Of a DNA stretch of 34,790 bases, positions 22,667-31,443 are shown in pieces. The stretch comes from Gp13-AA77 sp035516075 (lineage in GTDB: Bacteria; Acidobacteriota; Terriglobia; UBA7540). Each line of letters opens with the position of its first letter. Within the stretch, counting starts at the first letter, position 1. The stretch lies in the NCBI GenBank assembly GCA_035516075.1, contig DATJAQ010000239.1:1-34790 (forward strand). Reading direction: 5' to 3'. The translations under genes and the position numbers were made by a program. The notes under the pieces were generated by a model, which was not told the DNA's origin, made no database searches, and saw nothing but the letters and a program-made list of their open reading frames with translations.

Positions 22667-24265
22667 TCACGGCACCATCCAGCCGAGCGCGTGGGCCTGC
22701 GCCAGGGCGAGGGTGCTGAGCAGCGCCGCCAGCGCCAGACTGTGCCAGAAGGTGGAGCGCAGCACCTCGCCTTCGCGCCCGATCAGGCCCACGGTAGTTA
22801 CACCGATGCAGATATTCTGCGGCGAAATCATCTTGCCGGTCACGGCACCCGAGGAATTGGTGGCTGCCAGCAGAATCGGGCTCACATGAATCTGGTGAGC
22901 CGCAGCCACCTGAAGGTTGCCGAACAGCAGGTTGCTGCTGGTGTCGCTGCCCGTCATGAAGCAGGCCAGCCACCCGAGAAAGCCGCTCGCGAAGGGGAAC
23001 AGTCCGCCGAGGCGGGCCAGGGCCGCGCCCAGGGTGTAGGTCATGCCGGAATAGTTGAAGAGATAGGCCAGGGAAACGATCAGGCCCACCGTCACCGCGG
23101 GCCAGGCAAGCTGCCTGGCGGTTTTCACTCCCGACCTCAGCAACAGGCGGCCGGAGGCTCTGAGCAGTACGGCGGTGAGAATGGTCGCCGTCAAGGCGGC
23201 CGTGCCGGCGGCCAGCGGCTGAAAGGCGTAAATCGCCGCGTACGCCTTGTGGTAGAGGGTGATGGAGACGGCGTCGTGAAGCAACGGCACAGGAAGCTTC
23301 ACCGAACCTCTGTCGAAGAGCTTCAGCCACGACCAAGCCGCCATCACTACCGAAAGAGCCGCCCAGGGCAGCCAGGCGCGCACGCTCTCGGAGCGCGTGA
23401 GCGCGGGCATTTGCGCTCCGCACGTCTCCAATCCTCGGTCGAGAGGCGGTTTCCAGAAGCGCAGGAGAAGCGCGAGGGCCGCGATAGCGCCCACGGAAGC
23501 CAGAATGTCGGGCGCGTACGGTCCCCAGACGTTCGAAACCACGAACTGAACCAGAGCGAAAGCGGCTCCGCCCACCAAGGCCGCGGGCCAGACGGCTCGC
23601 AGCCCCTTTCTGCCGGCCACCACCAACACCAGATAGGAGGGAAGAATGAACGAAATGAAGGGGAGCTGGCGGCCCACCATGGCGGAGAGCTTGCCGAGGT
23701 CGAGACCCGTCACTCCGGCCAGGGCCACGATGGGAATCCCCAGCGCGCCGAAGGCGACGGGCGTGGTGTTGGCAATCAGCGCCACCGTGGCGGCGCGGCG
23801 GGCGCTGAATCCGAGCGCCACCAGCAGAAAGGCGGCGATGGCCACGGGCGCGCCGAAGCCTGCCGTGCCTTCGAGCAGCGCCCCGAAACAGAACGCCACC
23901 AGGATGGCCTGCACGGCGGCGTTGCCGGAGGCGTGCTGCGCCATCCAGCGGCGCAGCAGTTCGAAGTTGCCCGTCTCTACCGCCAGGTTGTAGAGCCAGA
24001 GGGCGGCCAGCACGATCCACATGATGGGCCACAGCGCGTAGACCAGGCCGAAGAGCGCGCTCGCCGCCGCCAGGCGCAGCGGCATGCCCCACACCGCGAC
24101 CGCCATCACGAACGCCGCCCCAAGCGCGCAGGCCGCCGAAACGTAGGCCGACCGGCGCAGGACACCCATGAGGACCAGCAACAAGACGAGGGGAACTGCC
24201 GCGGCCAGCGCTGAAAGCGGCAGGGCGTGCAACGGGTCAACGGGCTGGGGCCAGGCGCCGCTCAT
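22667..24265 (-). CDS. lctP: L-lactate permease
   Basis: The 532-residue integral membrane protein takes up lactate (and probably glycolate) with protons. It has about 12-14 hydrophobic segments and the LctP family blocks LLEGTAGFGAPVAIAAFLL, ANTTPVAFGALGIPI, FMTGSDTSSNLLFGNLQ and ATNSSGAVTGKMISPQN. The start at ATG 24265 (MSGAWPQPVDPL) fits homologues; the frame extends further but without conservation. No lactate dehydrogenase gene adjoins it, although a remnant of such an enzyme is at 14651. A terminator separates it from the upstream aldehyde dehydrogenase. Confidence 0.93.
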   Translation of the reverse strand: MSGAWPQPVDPLHALPLSALAAAVPLVLLLVLMGVLRRSAYVSAACALGAAFVMAVAVWGMPLRLAAASALFGLVYALWPIMWIVLAALWLYNLAVETGNFELLRRWMAQHASGNAAVQAILVAFCFGALLEGTAGFGAPVAIAAFLLVALGFSARRAATVALIANTTPVAFGALGIPIVALAGVTGLDLGKLSAMVGRQLPFISFILPSYLVLVVAGRKGLRAVWPAALVGGAAFALVQFVVSNVWGPYAPDILASVGAIAALALLLRFWKPPLDRGLETCGAQMPALTRSESVRAWLPWAALSVVMAAWSWLKLFDRGSVKLPVPLLHDAVSITLYHKAYAAIYAFQPLAAGTAALTATILTAVLLRASGRLLLRSGVKTARQLAWPAVTVGLIVSLAYLFNYSGMTYTLGAALARLGGLFPFASGFLGWLACFMTGSDTSSNLLFGNLQVAAAHQIHVSPILLAATNSSGAVTGKMISPQNICIGVTTVGLIGREGEVLRSTFWHSLALAALLSTLALAQAHALGWMVP

Positions 24266-24321
24266 ATCGAAGCGCGGATACGGTATCACGCTTTGGGGCG
24301 CTGCGGCGGCGCATTGCCGTG

Positions 24322-24364
24322 AAAAACAGGAGGGGCCATCCCTTGAGTGAGAAGGAATGGCCCC
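24322..24364 (-). terminator. Rho-independent terminator after the aldehyde dehydrogenase
   Basis: GGGGCCATCCCTT (24332-24344) pairs with AAGGAATGGCCCC (24352-24364) over 13 positions with one mismatch and a 7-nt loop. In the minus direction the stem is followed within a few bases by GTTTTT (24322-24327). Confidence 0.8.
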
Positions 24365-24399
24365 GATTGAAACGATGCAGTCAACGCGCGGCCTCACCG

Positions 24400-25881
24400 C
24401 TAGTTAGGAAGTTTCACGGTGACCGTTTTCACCTCGGTGTACTGCGCGAGGCCGTACTCACCGAGCTCGCGACCGATGCCGGACTGCTTGAACCCGCCGA
24501 AGGGCGCGGCGGCGTCGAAGACGTCGTAGCAGTTCACCCACACCGTGCCGGCGCGCACCTTGTTAGCAATGGAGTGCGCTTTGCCGATGTCGCGCGTCCA
24601 GACGGCGGCGGCCAGGCCGTAGTCGGTGCGATTGGCCCGCTCCACCACCTCGTCGATATCCTTGAATTTCAGGATGCTCATTACGGGCCCGAAGATCTCC
24701 TCGCGGGCGATCTTCATACTGTCTTTCACGTCGGCGAAGACGGTGGGCTCGATGAAGAAGCCCCGGTCGCCCACGCGGTGGCCGCCGCTCGCGAGCTTGG
24801 CGCCCTCTTTCTGGCCGGCTTCGATGTAACCCATGACCTTTTCGAACTGGTCCTTGTCCACCTGCGGGCCCTGCTCGGTTTTGGGGTCGAAGGGATCGCC
24901 TACGGTGCGCTGGCGCGCGCGCGCCACGCTCTTCTCCACGAACTCGTCGTAGGCCTTTTCTTCCACGAACAGGCGGGAGCCGGCGCAGCAGCACTGGCCC
25001 TGATTGAAGAAGAGCGCGAAATGCGCGCCCTCGATGGCCTCGTCCATGTCGGCGTCGGCGAACACCACGTTGGGGCTCTTGCCGCCGAGTTCGAGCGTAA
25101 CGCGCTTCAGGTTGCTCCGGGCGGCCGCTTCCATGATGAGATGGCCCACTTCGGTGGAGCCGGTGAAGGCGACCTTGTCCACGTCGGCGTGCCGCGCGAT
25201 GGCGCCGCCTGCGGTGGGCCCATATCCGGGCAGGATGTTGACGACCCCTTCGGGGAACCCGGCTTCGAGGATCAATTCGCCCACGCGCAGGGCGGTGAGC
25301 GGGGTCTGTTCGGCGGGCTTCAGCACCACGGTGTTGCCGGCCGCGAGGGCGGGACCGAGCTTCCACGCCTGCATCAGCAGGGGGAAATTCCAGGGGATGA
25401 TCTGCCCCACCACGCCCACGGGCTCGTGGCGGGTGTAGGTAAAATAGGGGCCGCTGACGGGGATGGTCTTGCCCTGAATCTTGTCGGCCCAGCCGGCGTA
25501 GTAGCGATAGCACGCGATGGTGAGAGGCAGGTCACCCGACTTCGCTACTTTATAGGGCTTACCGTTGTCGAGGGCCTCGAGCCGCGCCAGTTCGTCTGCG
25601 TTCTTCTCAATCAGGTCGGCCAGGCGGTTCATCACGTTGCCGCGTTCGGAGGCCGACATCTTGCGCCACGGGCCGCCGTTGAAGGCCGCGCGCGCCGCGC
25701 TGACCGCCAGGTCCACGTCAGCGGCGTCGGCCTCGGCCACCTGACAGATTTCCTCGCCGCTGGCGGGGTTGATGGTGGGGAAAGTTTTTCCGGATGCGCT
25801 GTTCACCCATTTGTTGTTGATCAGCAGCTTGGTCGCGCTCACTTTAACGCGCGGCTCAATGATTGCAGTAGCAGTTGCCAT
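24400..25881 (-). CDS. NAD(P)-dependent aldehyde dehydrogenase (ALDH1/2-like)
   Basis: The 493-residue protein oxidises aldehydes to acids. It contains IIPWNFPLLMQAWKLGPALAAGN, the cofactor motif FTGSTEVG, the general base Glu264 in VTLELGGKSP and the nucleophile Cys298 in FNQGQCCCAGSR; the triple Cys is typical of the ALDH1/2 group. EIFGPVMSI and the C-terminal PFGGFKQSGIGRELGEYGL are also present. ATG 25881 is preceded by AGGAGG at ideal spacing. It is divergent from the GMC oxidoreductase, so the two may act in sequence on an alcohol or sugar, but that is inference. Confidence 0.95.
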   Translation of the reverse strand: MATATAIIEPRVKVSATKLLINNKWVNSASGKTFPTINPASGEEICQVAEADAADVDLAVSAARAAFNGGPWRKMSASERGNVMNRLADLIEKNADELARLEALDNGKPYKVAKSGDLPLTIACYRYYAGWADKIQGKTIPVSGPYFTYTRHEPVGVVGQIIPWNFPLLMQAWKLGPALAAGNTVVLKPAEQTPLTALRVGELILEAGFPEGVVNILPGYGPTAGGAIARHADVDKVAFTGSTEVGHLIMEAAARSNLKRVTLELGGKSPNVVFADADMDEAIEGAHFALFFNQGQCCCAGSRLFVEEKAYDEFVEKSVARARQRTVGDPFDPKTEQGPQVDKDQFEKVMGYIEAGQKEGAKLASGGHRVGDRGFFIEPTVFADVKDSMKIAREEIFGPVMSILKFKDIDEVVERANRTDYGLAAAVWTRDIGKAHSIANKVRAGTVWVNCYDVFDAAAPFGGFKQSGIGRELGEYGLAQYTEVKTVTVKLPN

Positions 25882-26102
25882 GTTTCCTCCTTTAGTTTCG
25901 ATTCCAATTCCTCTGGCGTGGTCGTCCTTTCGAGCCGGCCGGTCGGGAGGAAATACATCCCTCATTCTTCACCCGTGCACGCTTTTGCGCAAGCCGAAAC
26001 TCTTGCCGGTTGTCGGTGAGGCCCGAATCTCGATAAACTCATTGGCGGCCCGGACGGCTCATCGGGGCCGGAGCGTTCGTCAGCCGGCAGGCGGGAGACG
26101 CG

Positions 26103-27809
26103 ATGCCACAAATTGTGAAGAGTCCGAAGACGTACGACGCCGTGATCGTGGGTTCGGGGGCGGGCGGAGGGATGGCCGCCTACGTGCTCACCCAGGCGGG
26201 CGCGAAGTGCCTGATGCTGGAGGCCGGGGCGTGGTTCGACACGGCCAAGGACTCGAAGATGATGATGTGGCCTTACGAGGCCCCGCACCGCGGCGCGGCC
26301 ACGCCCGACAAGCCGGCGGGCTACTTCGACCCCGGCTACGGCGGCTGGAAACTGCGCGGCGAGCCTTACACCAACGCGCCCGGCAGCGACTGGCAGTGGT
26401 TCCGGACGCGCGCGCTCGGCGGCAAGACCAATCACTGGGGCCGCATCTCGCTGCGCATGGGGCCGTATGATTTCAAGCCCTACAGCCGCGACGGCAAGGG
26501 TTTTGACTGGCCTATCACCTACAACGATCTCGCGCCCTACTACGACAAGACCGAGGAATTGATCGGCGTGTTTGGCTCGCAAGAGGGGCTCGAGAACACG
26601 CCCGACGGGAAATTCATGCCGCCGCCCAAGCCCCGCTGCCACGAGCTGCTGATTCAGCAGGCCTGCCGGAAGCTGGGCATCCCGTGCGTGCCTGCGCGCC
26701 TTTCGATCATCACGAAACCGCTGAACGGCCGGCCGGCCTGCCATTACTGCGGGCAGTGCGGCCGCAGTTGCGCCACGGGCTCGAATTTCTCGTCGCCCAC
26801 GGTGCTCATCCCCCCGGCGCAGGCCACGGGGAACCTGGAGATTCTCTGCAACGCCATGGCGCGCGAGGTGCTGGTGGGGCCGGACGGCCTCGCCACCGGC
26901 GTATCGTATATCGACAAGAAGACCGGCAAGGAAGTGCAGGTGCGCGGCAAGGTGGTGGTGCTGGCGGCGAGCTGCTGCGAGACGACGCGGCTGCTGCTCA
27001 ACTCCAAGAGCCCGCTTTTCCCGAACGGCTTGGCCAATTCGAGCGGCCTGGTGGGCCGCTACCTGATGGACACGGTGGGCACCGACGGCACGGTGGGCTT
27101 TTTGCCCGTTCTCATGGACCTGCCACCGCACAATTGCGACGGTGTGGGCGGCATGCACCTCTACATGCCGTGGTGGAATTATCAGAGGCAGTTCCGCAAT
27201 GAGCTGCCCTTTGCGCGCGGCTATCACATTGAGTTTGGCGGCGGCCGCCATATGCCGGGCGCCGGGATGTTCGGAGGCAGCGAACGGTTGCTCGGCGGCG
27301 GTTACGGTGTGGAGCTCAAACGCGGCTGCCGCAAGATCTACGGCGCCATGGTGGGCTTCTCCAGCCGGGGCGAGATGATTCCCAACGAAGACAGCTACTG
27401 CGAAATCGACAGCGAGACGGTGGACGAGTGGGGCATTCCGGCGCTCAAGTTCCACTTCAAATTCAGCGACGACGAGATCAACCAGGCGCGGCACGCCCGC
27501 GAGACTTTCCGGGAGATTATCCTTCAGGCGGGCGGGGAAGTGATCCGAACCGAGGGTGCGGACCAGAACTGGGGCATTTCCAAAGGCGGCGCGATCATTC
27601 ACGAGGTCGGCACCACGCGTTTGGGCGACGACCCGAAGAAGTCCGTTTTGAACTCCTACTGCCAGGCCTGGGATTGCAGGAACCTTTTCGTGACGGACGC
27701 GGCGCCCTTTGTGAGCAACGCCGACAAGAACCCCACGCTCACCATTCTGGCGCTCGCCTGGCGGACCTCGGAGTATGCGGCCGAACAGGTGAAGAAGCGG
27801 AACATCTGA
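26103..27809 (+). CDS. GMC-family FAD oxidoreductase
   Basis: The 568-residue protein has the Rossmann FAD motif VIVGSGAGGGMAAYVL (residues 14-29) followed by LMLEAG, the ALGGKTNHWGRISLR active-site entry, and a C-terminal block with the catalytic His (HEVGTTRLGDDP) and NLFVTDAAPFVSNADKNPTLTI. An unusual Cys-rich stretch, CHYCGQCGRSCATGSN, near residue 217 recurs in gluconate/glucoside-dehydrogenase-type large subunits. Such enzymes usually have a small subunit 3 encoded alongside; none is present here. No signal peptide is seen; any Tat-type export would need that partner. Substrate is probably a sugar or alcohol. Confidence 0.92.
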   Translation: MPQIVKSPKTYDAVIVGSGAGGGMAAYVLTQAGAKCLMLEAGAWFDTAKDSKMMMWPYEAPHRGAATPDKPAGYFDPGYGGWKLRGEPYTNAPGSDWQWFRTRALGGKTNHWGRISLRMGPYDFKPYSRDGKGFDWPITYNDLAPYYDKTEELIGVFGSQEGLENTPDGKFMPPPKPRCHELLIQQACRKLGIPCVPARLSIITKPLNGRPACHYCGQCGRSCATGSNFSSPTVLIPPAQATGNLEILCNAMAREVLVGPDGLATGVSYIDKKTGKEVQVRGKVVVLAASCCETTRLLLNSKSPLFPNGLANSSGLVGRYLMDTVGTDGTVGFLPVLMDLPPHNCDGVGGMHLYMPWWNYQRQFRNELPFARGYHIEFGGGRHMPGAGMFGGSERLLGGGYGVELKRGCRKIYGAMVGFSSRGEMIPNEDSYCEIDSETVDEWGIPALKFHFKFSDDEINQARHARETFREIILQAGGEVIRTEGADQNWGISKGGAIIHEVGTTRLGDDPKKSVLNSYCQAWDCRNLFVTDAAPFVSNADKNPTLTILALAWRTSEYAAEQVKKRNI

Positions 27810-27875
27810 ATTGCCGATTGACGATTGCGGACGCTCTGCACTTTCATTCGACAATCAGCAATCGACAATCGGCGA
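27810..27875. repeat. Short-word inverted repeat between GMC and VOC genes
   Basis: GCCGATTGACGATTG (27813-27827) and CAATCGACAATCGGC (27859-27873) are inverted partners with one mismatch over 15 bp. The stem would serve both convergent genes. It runs into the 3' end of the VOC gene and encodes its last residues. Confidence 0.7.
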
Positions 27876-28236
27876 TCTCCACGAACTCCAGCCGGTTTCC
27901 CCAGGGATCGTCGGCGTAGAACCGGCGCACGACGGGCAGGCTTTCGTCCTCGATCACCTTGATGCGTTGTGACCGAAACCGCTCGCGGAGTGTATCGAGA
28001 ACAGCCACGGCAAAGGCTGGATGCGCTTTCCGGGCTGGTCGAAAATCCTTCTCGACGCCAACGTGCAGTTGCTGGCTGCCGCATCGGAACCAGCAGCCGC
28101 CACGCTCACGCAGCGCCGCCGGCTTCTCAATCTCTTCGAGACCGAGAACCTTGCCGTAGAACTCCCGCGCCTCCGCCTCGCAGCCGGGCGGCGCGGCAAT
28201 CTGGACGTGATCGATGCCGTTGATTCGAGGCTTCAC
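27844..28236 (-). CDS. VOC-superfamily (glyoxalase/dioxygenase-like) protein
   Basis: The 130-residue product has two beta-alpha-beta3 modules: INGIDHVQIAAPPG at the start, FYGKVLGLEEI, GCWFRCGSQQLHVGVE, then FRSQRIKVIEDE and RRFYADDPWGNRLEFVE. His10, His58 and Glu118 (or neighbours) are at the usual metal-ligand positions of this fold. The GTG start at 28236 has AGGAAC upstream. The final residues, DCRLLIVE, are encoded by the inverted repeat at 27849-27873 and lie outside the domain. The specific reaction (glyoxalase, dioxygenase, resistance or other) cannot be told. Confidence 0.85.
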   Translation of the reverse strand: MKPRINGIDHVQIAAPPGCEAEAREFYGKVLGLEEIEKPAALRERGGCWFRCGSQQLHVGVEKDFRPARKAHPAFAVAVLDTLRERFRSQRIKVIEDESLPVVRRFYADDPWGNRLEFVEIADCRLLIVE

Positions 28237-28288
28237 GATTGTTCCTGGGCTACTCGACGGAGGGTAATGGTCGGCGCATTCACGATGT

Positions 28289-28294
28289 TATACT
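28289..28294 (+). promoter_or_regulatory. -10 box directly before hicB
   Basis: TATACT ends 6 bp before the hicB ATG, and no Shine-Dalgarno lies between them. The transcript would start at or near the A of ATG, suggesting a leaderless mRNA. Confidence 0.4.
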
Positions 28295-28300
28295 GAAGCC

Positions 28301-28534
28301 ATGAGTAAAGGCTCACCCAAACACAAGACTCGGCAATTCACCGTCGTGATCGAACAAGATGAAGACGGCTATTACGTGGCGAGCGTGCCGTCTCTCCCAA
28401 GTTGCTACACGCAGGCCCGAACTCTGGAGGATCTGCCGCCTCGCATTCGCGAGATTATCGAGCTCTGTCTGGCCGAACAAAAGGCGCCGCGAGTGAAGTT
28501 TGTGGCTCTGCAGCAGGTCGAGGTCAGTGCGTGA
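28301..28534 (+). CDS. hicB: HicB-family antitoxin
   Basis: The 77-residue product has the HicB degenerate RNase H-like fold: FTVVIEQDEDGYYVASVPSLPSCYTQARTLEDLPPRIREIIELCL. HicB binds and neutralises HicA. It ends after this fold, without a separate DNA-binding domain. Its TGA overlaps the GTG start of hicA as GTGA. The order antitoxin-toxin (hicBA) is one of the two known orders. Confidence 0.85.
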   Translation: MSKGSPKHKTRQFTVVIEQDEDGYYVASVPSLPSCYTQARTLEDLPPRIREIIELCLAEQKAPRVKFVALQQVEVSA

Positions 28535-28761
28535 CCCGAATGCGCCCTGTTCGTGCTCGACAGGCCATTCGTTTTCCTGAATCCCTCGGTTTCCTCCAAG
28601 TTCGCCAGAAGGGAAGCCACAAGTTTTTTCGCCATCCAGACGGCCGTACAGCAACCGTCCCTGACCATCGCGGTGAGGACCTGGGACGCGGCATCCTCGC
28701 CAAGATCCTCCGCGACGCTGGCACGAACTTCGACCAGCTCCATCGTTGGCTGATCCGATAG
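28531..28761 (+). CDS. hicA: HicA-family mRNA interferase toxin
   Basis: The 76-residue product has the double-stranded-RNA-binding-like HicA fold. The catalytic His is in RQKGSHKFFRHPDGRTATVP, preceded by GFLQVRQ and followed by RGILAKILRDAGTNFDQL. It cleaves mRNA when not bound by HicB. GTG 28531 couples to hicB; ATG 28540 is an alternative start. The stop is 10 bp from the convergent permease gene. Confidence 0.85.
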   Translation: MTRMRPVRARQAIRFPESLGFLQVRQKGSHKFFRHPDGRTATVPDHRGEDLGRGILAKILRDAGTNFDQLHRWLIR

Positions 28762-28771
28762 AATCTGATTC

Positions 28772-31306
28772 TCACTCCGTGCGCAGCGCCCGCATGGGAT
28801 CGATGGAGGCCGCGCGCCTCGCCGGGACGAATCCGGCCACCAGCGCGCAGGCCGCCAGAACCGCGGCCGCCAGGCCCAGAATCAGCGGATCGTGGCTCTT
28901 CACGCCATAAAGCTGGCTGGCCAGCAAGCGGCCTCCGGCGAGCGCCACCGGAATACCGACGGCCAGCCCCACCCCAAGCTGCAGCAGCGCTCCGCGCAGT
29001 ACCAGGGCCAGCACGTTGCCCCGGTTCGCGCCCAGCGCCATGCCGATGCCGATTTCGCCCGTCCGCCGCGCCACCGAATAGGCGGTGACGCCGTAGAGTC
29101 CGACGCAGGCGAGGATCAAGGCGAGCCCTCCGAAAAGCTCGGTGAGGCGCGCGATCAGCCGGTCCTGGTTGAAATTGCCTGCGAGCTGCTCGGTCATCCT
29201 CATCAGGCGGAGAACGGTCAGGTTGGGGTCAATGCCGGCGAGGGTTCGCCGGAGCGTAGCTTCGAGGTCTTCCGGCTTGCCGGCCACATGCAGCTCGATA
29301 TCACCCATGTAATTGGAACGGAGCATGCCCGTGATGTAGGACGGGTCCTTGTCCTTCACCGGTTGGAGGAAAGGCAGAAAGAACGTCGCGTAGGCAGGGT
29401 CGCGCGCGCTTTGATACTTGGCGTCTTCCACGACACCCACAATCTCGAAGTCCCCGGCGTGGGTGGCGTCGCCGATGCCGAAGTGTTTGCCCATAGGATC
29501 TTCTTTGGGGAAGAATTTGCGGGCGAACGTCTGATTCACCACGGCCACGCGGCGTGAAGTGGGCGTGTCCTGGTCGCCGATCACGCGGCCGCGCAGCAGG
29601 CGCGTCCCGATGGTTTCGAAATAACGCGGCCCGACGCGGTCCCAGGAAGGGCTCTGTCCCCGCTCCTCTTCGGCGCGGCCTTCAAGGTGAATGCTCGAGG
29701 ACCAATTGTCGCCGCGCATCGGGCTGTAAAGCGAGTAACTGGCGCTGACAACGCCCGGCATCTGCGGCAGGCGTTGCTCGAGTTGCTGGTAAAGGCCGTA
29801 GAGTTTGTCCGGAGTATATCCGGCGAGGCTGGGGTCGACCTGCGCCACCAGACGTCCTTCGGTTTCGAAGCCGAAGCGCTGGTTCTCCAGGTTGCGCAGG
29901 CTCTCGGTGAGCAGGCCGGCTCCGATGAGTAGAACGGCGGAAAGCGCCACTTGCAATATCACCAGGGAGCGGCGCGCCAGGGACGCGCGGTCGCGCGTGG
30001 AGCGGCCCGCGCCTCGCAGCGCCTCGGCGGGGTCGGAATGCGACGTAATCCAGGCGGGCGCCGCGCCGAATACAACTCCCGTAACGAGTGAGAGCACGAA
30101 GGCGAAGCCGAGTACCGCGAGCGACGGCGTGGGACTGATGGGAACGTAGTGCGATCCCCGGAAGGCCAGCAGCAGAATCGTGCGGGTGCCGATGAACGCC
30201 ACCCCAAGCCCGGCCAGCCCCCCGACGACTGCCAGCAGAACACTCTCGGTGACGATCTGGCGGATGAGCCTGGCGCGAGGCGCGCCCAGGGCCACGCGGA
30301 TCGCAGTCTCGGAGCGGGTGGCGGCGCCGCGCGCCAGCAGGAGGTTGGCGATGTTGGCGCAGGCGATCAGCAACACGAGGCCGGAGATGGTCATCAGCAG
30401 GCGAAGGCCCGCGGCCGTCTCCTGTTCCATGTTGGCCACACCGCCCCCGGCGGACACTACCACAATATGTTGCTTGCTGAGCTCGGCACGGTCGCGCGCC
30501 GTCAGGTCCGGCTGCACGCTGAGCCAATGCTGCAGTTGAACCGTGACTTTAGACTGGACCGCCGCCGGACGCGCGCCGGGTTTCAGCCGCCCGACGATGT
30601 AGAGCCAGTCTGTGTCGGGATGGTTCAGGATTGAACCTTGTCCGTTGAGGGCGGGCTCGGTCGAGAGCGGAATCCAGAAATCGGGCGGATCGGGCCGTAA
30701 CTGGTCTCCAAAAAAGCCGGGAGGTGCAACGCCCGCCACGTTGTACGGCTTCGCATTGATGGTGAACGCCGCGCCGACCACCGAGGGATCGAGGCCGAAA
30801 TGCTGCTGCCACGTCCGGTAGCTGATCACGGCCACGGGCGCCGCGCCCGGCTTATCGTCGGAGGGCATGATCAAGCGGCCCGCGAAGGCGCTGAGGCCGA
30901 ACGTTGAAAAATAATTTCCGGAGACAAATTCGCCCACGAACGGCTCCGCAGGGCCGGCGGCGCCGCTGCGCCGCGCGCTCAGGTCCATCAGCCCGGCCTG
31001 GAAGGCCGCCATCTGGCTGAACTCAGGGGTGTGGTCGCGGAACTGCTGGTATTGCGCGTACGAGTAGATGGCCCAGTCGTCCTGATATCCACCGTTCACG
31101 CAGCAGTTTTCGTTGTCGCCGAGCCGATGCAGTTCGTTGGGATTCGCCACCGGCAGGCTTTTGAGCATCACGGCATCCACAAGTGTGAAAATGGCCGTGT
31201 TGGCCCCAATGCCGAGCGCCAGCGTGATCACACACACGATCGTGAAGCCGGGCGATTGGCGCAAACGGCGGAAGCCGTAGCGAAGGTCCTGCAACAGCGT
31301 GCGCAT
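28772..31306 (-). CDS. ADOP-type ABC transporter permease (MacB/FtsX), second of pair
   Basis: The 844-residue protein has a first TM (about 17-40, GFTIVCVITLALGIGANTAIF), a large periplasmic MacB-like core domain (about 45-265), an FtsX half with three TMs (about 295-420, LVLLIACANIANLLLARGA), a second periplasmic domain, and a final FtsX half (about 720-835, ARRTGEIGIGMALGAN and PARRAASIDPMRALRTE). This duplicated layout in one chain is the 'ADOP' form common in Acidobacteriota. No ATPase gene lies nearby, so the partner ATP-binding subunit is unknown. ATG 31306 has GGAGG upstream. It lies 137 bp downstream of its paralogue. Confidence 0.92.
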   Translation of the reverse strand: MRTLLQDLRYGFRRLRQSPGFTIVCVITLALGIGANTAIFTLVDAVMLKSLPVANPNELHRLGDNENCCVNGGYQDDWAIYSYAQYQQFRDHTPEFSQMAAFQAGLMDLSARRSGAAGPAEPFVGEFVSGNYFSTFGLSAFAGRLIMPSDDKPGAAPVAVISYRTWQQHFGLDPSVVGAAFTINAKPYNVAGVAPPGFFGDQLRPDPPDFWIPLSTEPALNGQGSILNHPDTDWLYIVGRLKPGARPAAVQSKVTVQLQHWLSVQPDLTARDRAELSKQHIVVVSAGGGVANMEQETAAGLRLLMTISGLVLLIACANIANLLLARGAATRSETAIRVALGAPRARLIRQIVTESVLLAVVGGLAGLGVAFIGTRTILLLAFRGSHYVPISPTPSLAVLGFAFVLSLVTGVVFGAAPAWITSHSDPAEALRGAGRSTRDRASLARRSLVILQVALSAVLLIGAGLLTESLRNLENQRFGFETEGRLVAQVDPSLAGYTPDKLYGLYQQLEQRLPQMPGVVSASYSLYSPMRGDNWSSSIHLEGRAEEERGQSPSWDRVGPRYFETIGTRLLRGRVIGDQDTPTSRRVAVVNQTFARKFFPKEDPMGKHFGIGDATHAGDFEIVGVVEDAKYQSARDPAYATFFLPFLQPVKDKDPSYITGMLRSNYMGDIELHVAGKPEDLEATLRRTLAGIDPNLTVLRLMRMTEQLAGNFNQDRLIARLTELFGGLALILACVGLYGVTAYSVARRTGEIGIGMALGANRGNVLALVLRGALLQLGVGLAVGIPVALAGGRLLASQLYGVKSHDPLILGLAAAVLAACALVAGFVPARRAASIDPMRALRTE

Positions 31307-31443
31307 GGTAGCCTCCAATGCCTACTCACCGAAGTTGAGCGCACTTCATTCCCCTATGACCCGACGAGGACCGTTCCGTAAGCACGACGGAATGGGCAGA
31401 CCGTTCGAAGTTACGAGCTCAATCGTCCATCGGCAATCTTCAA

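Noticed and set aside
22565..26019. Long plus-strand frames of 549 and 566 codons
   Set aside because: They mirror the lactate permease and aldehyde dehydrogenase genes and have low-complexity composition.
25962..27854. 630-codon frame on the minus strand
   Set aside because: It is antisense to the well-supported GMC gene and is rich in His/Arg/Ala without domains; a byproduct of high GC.
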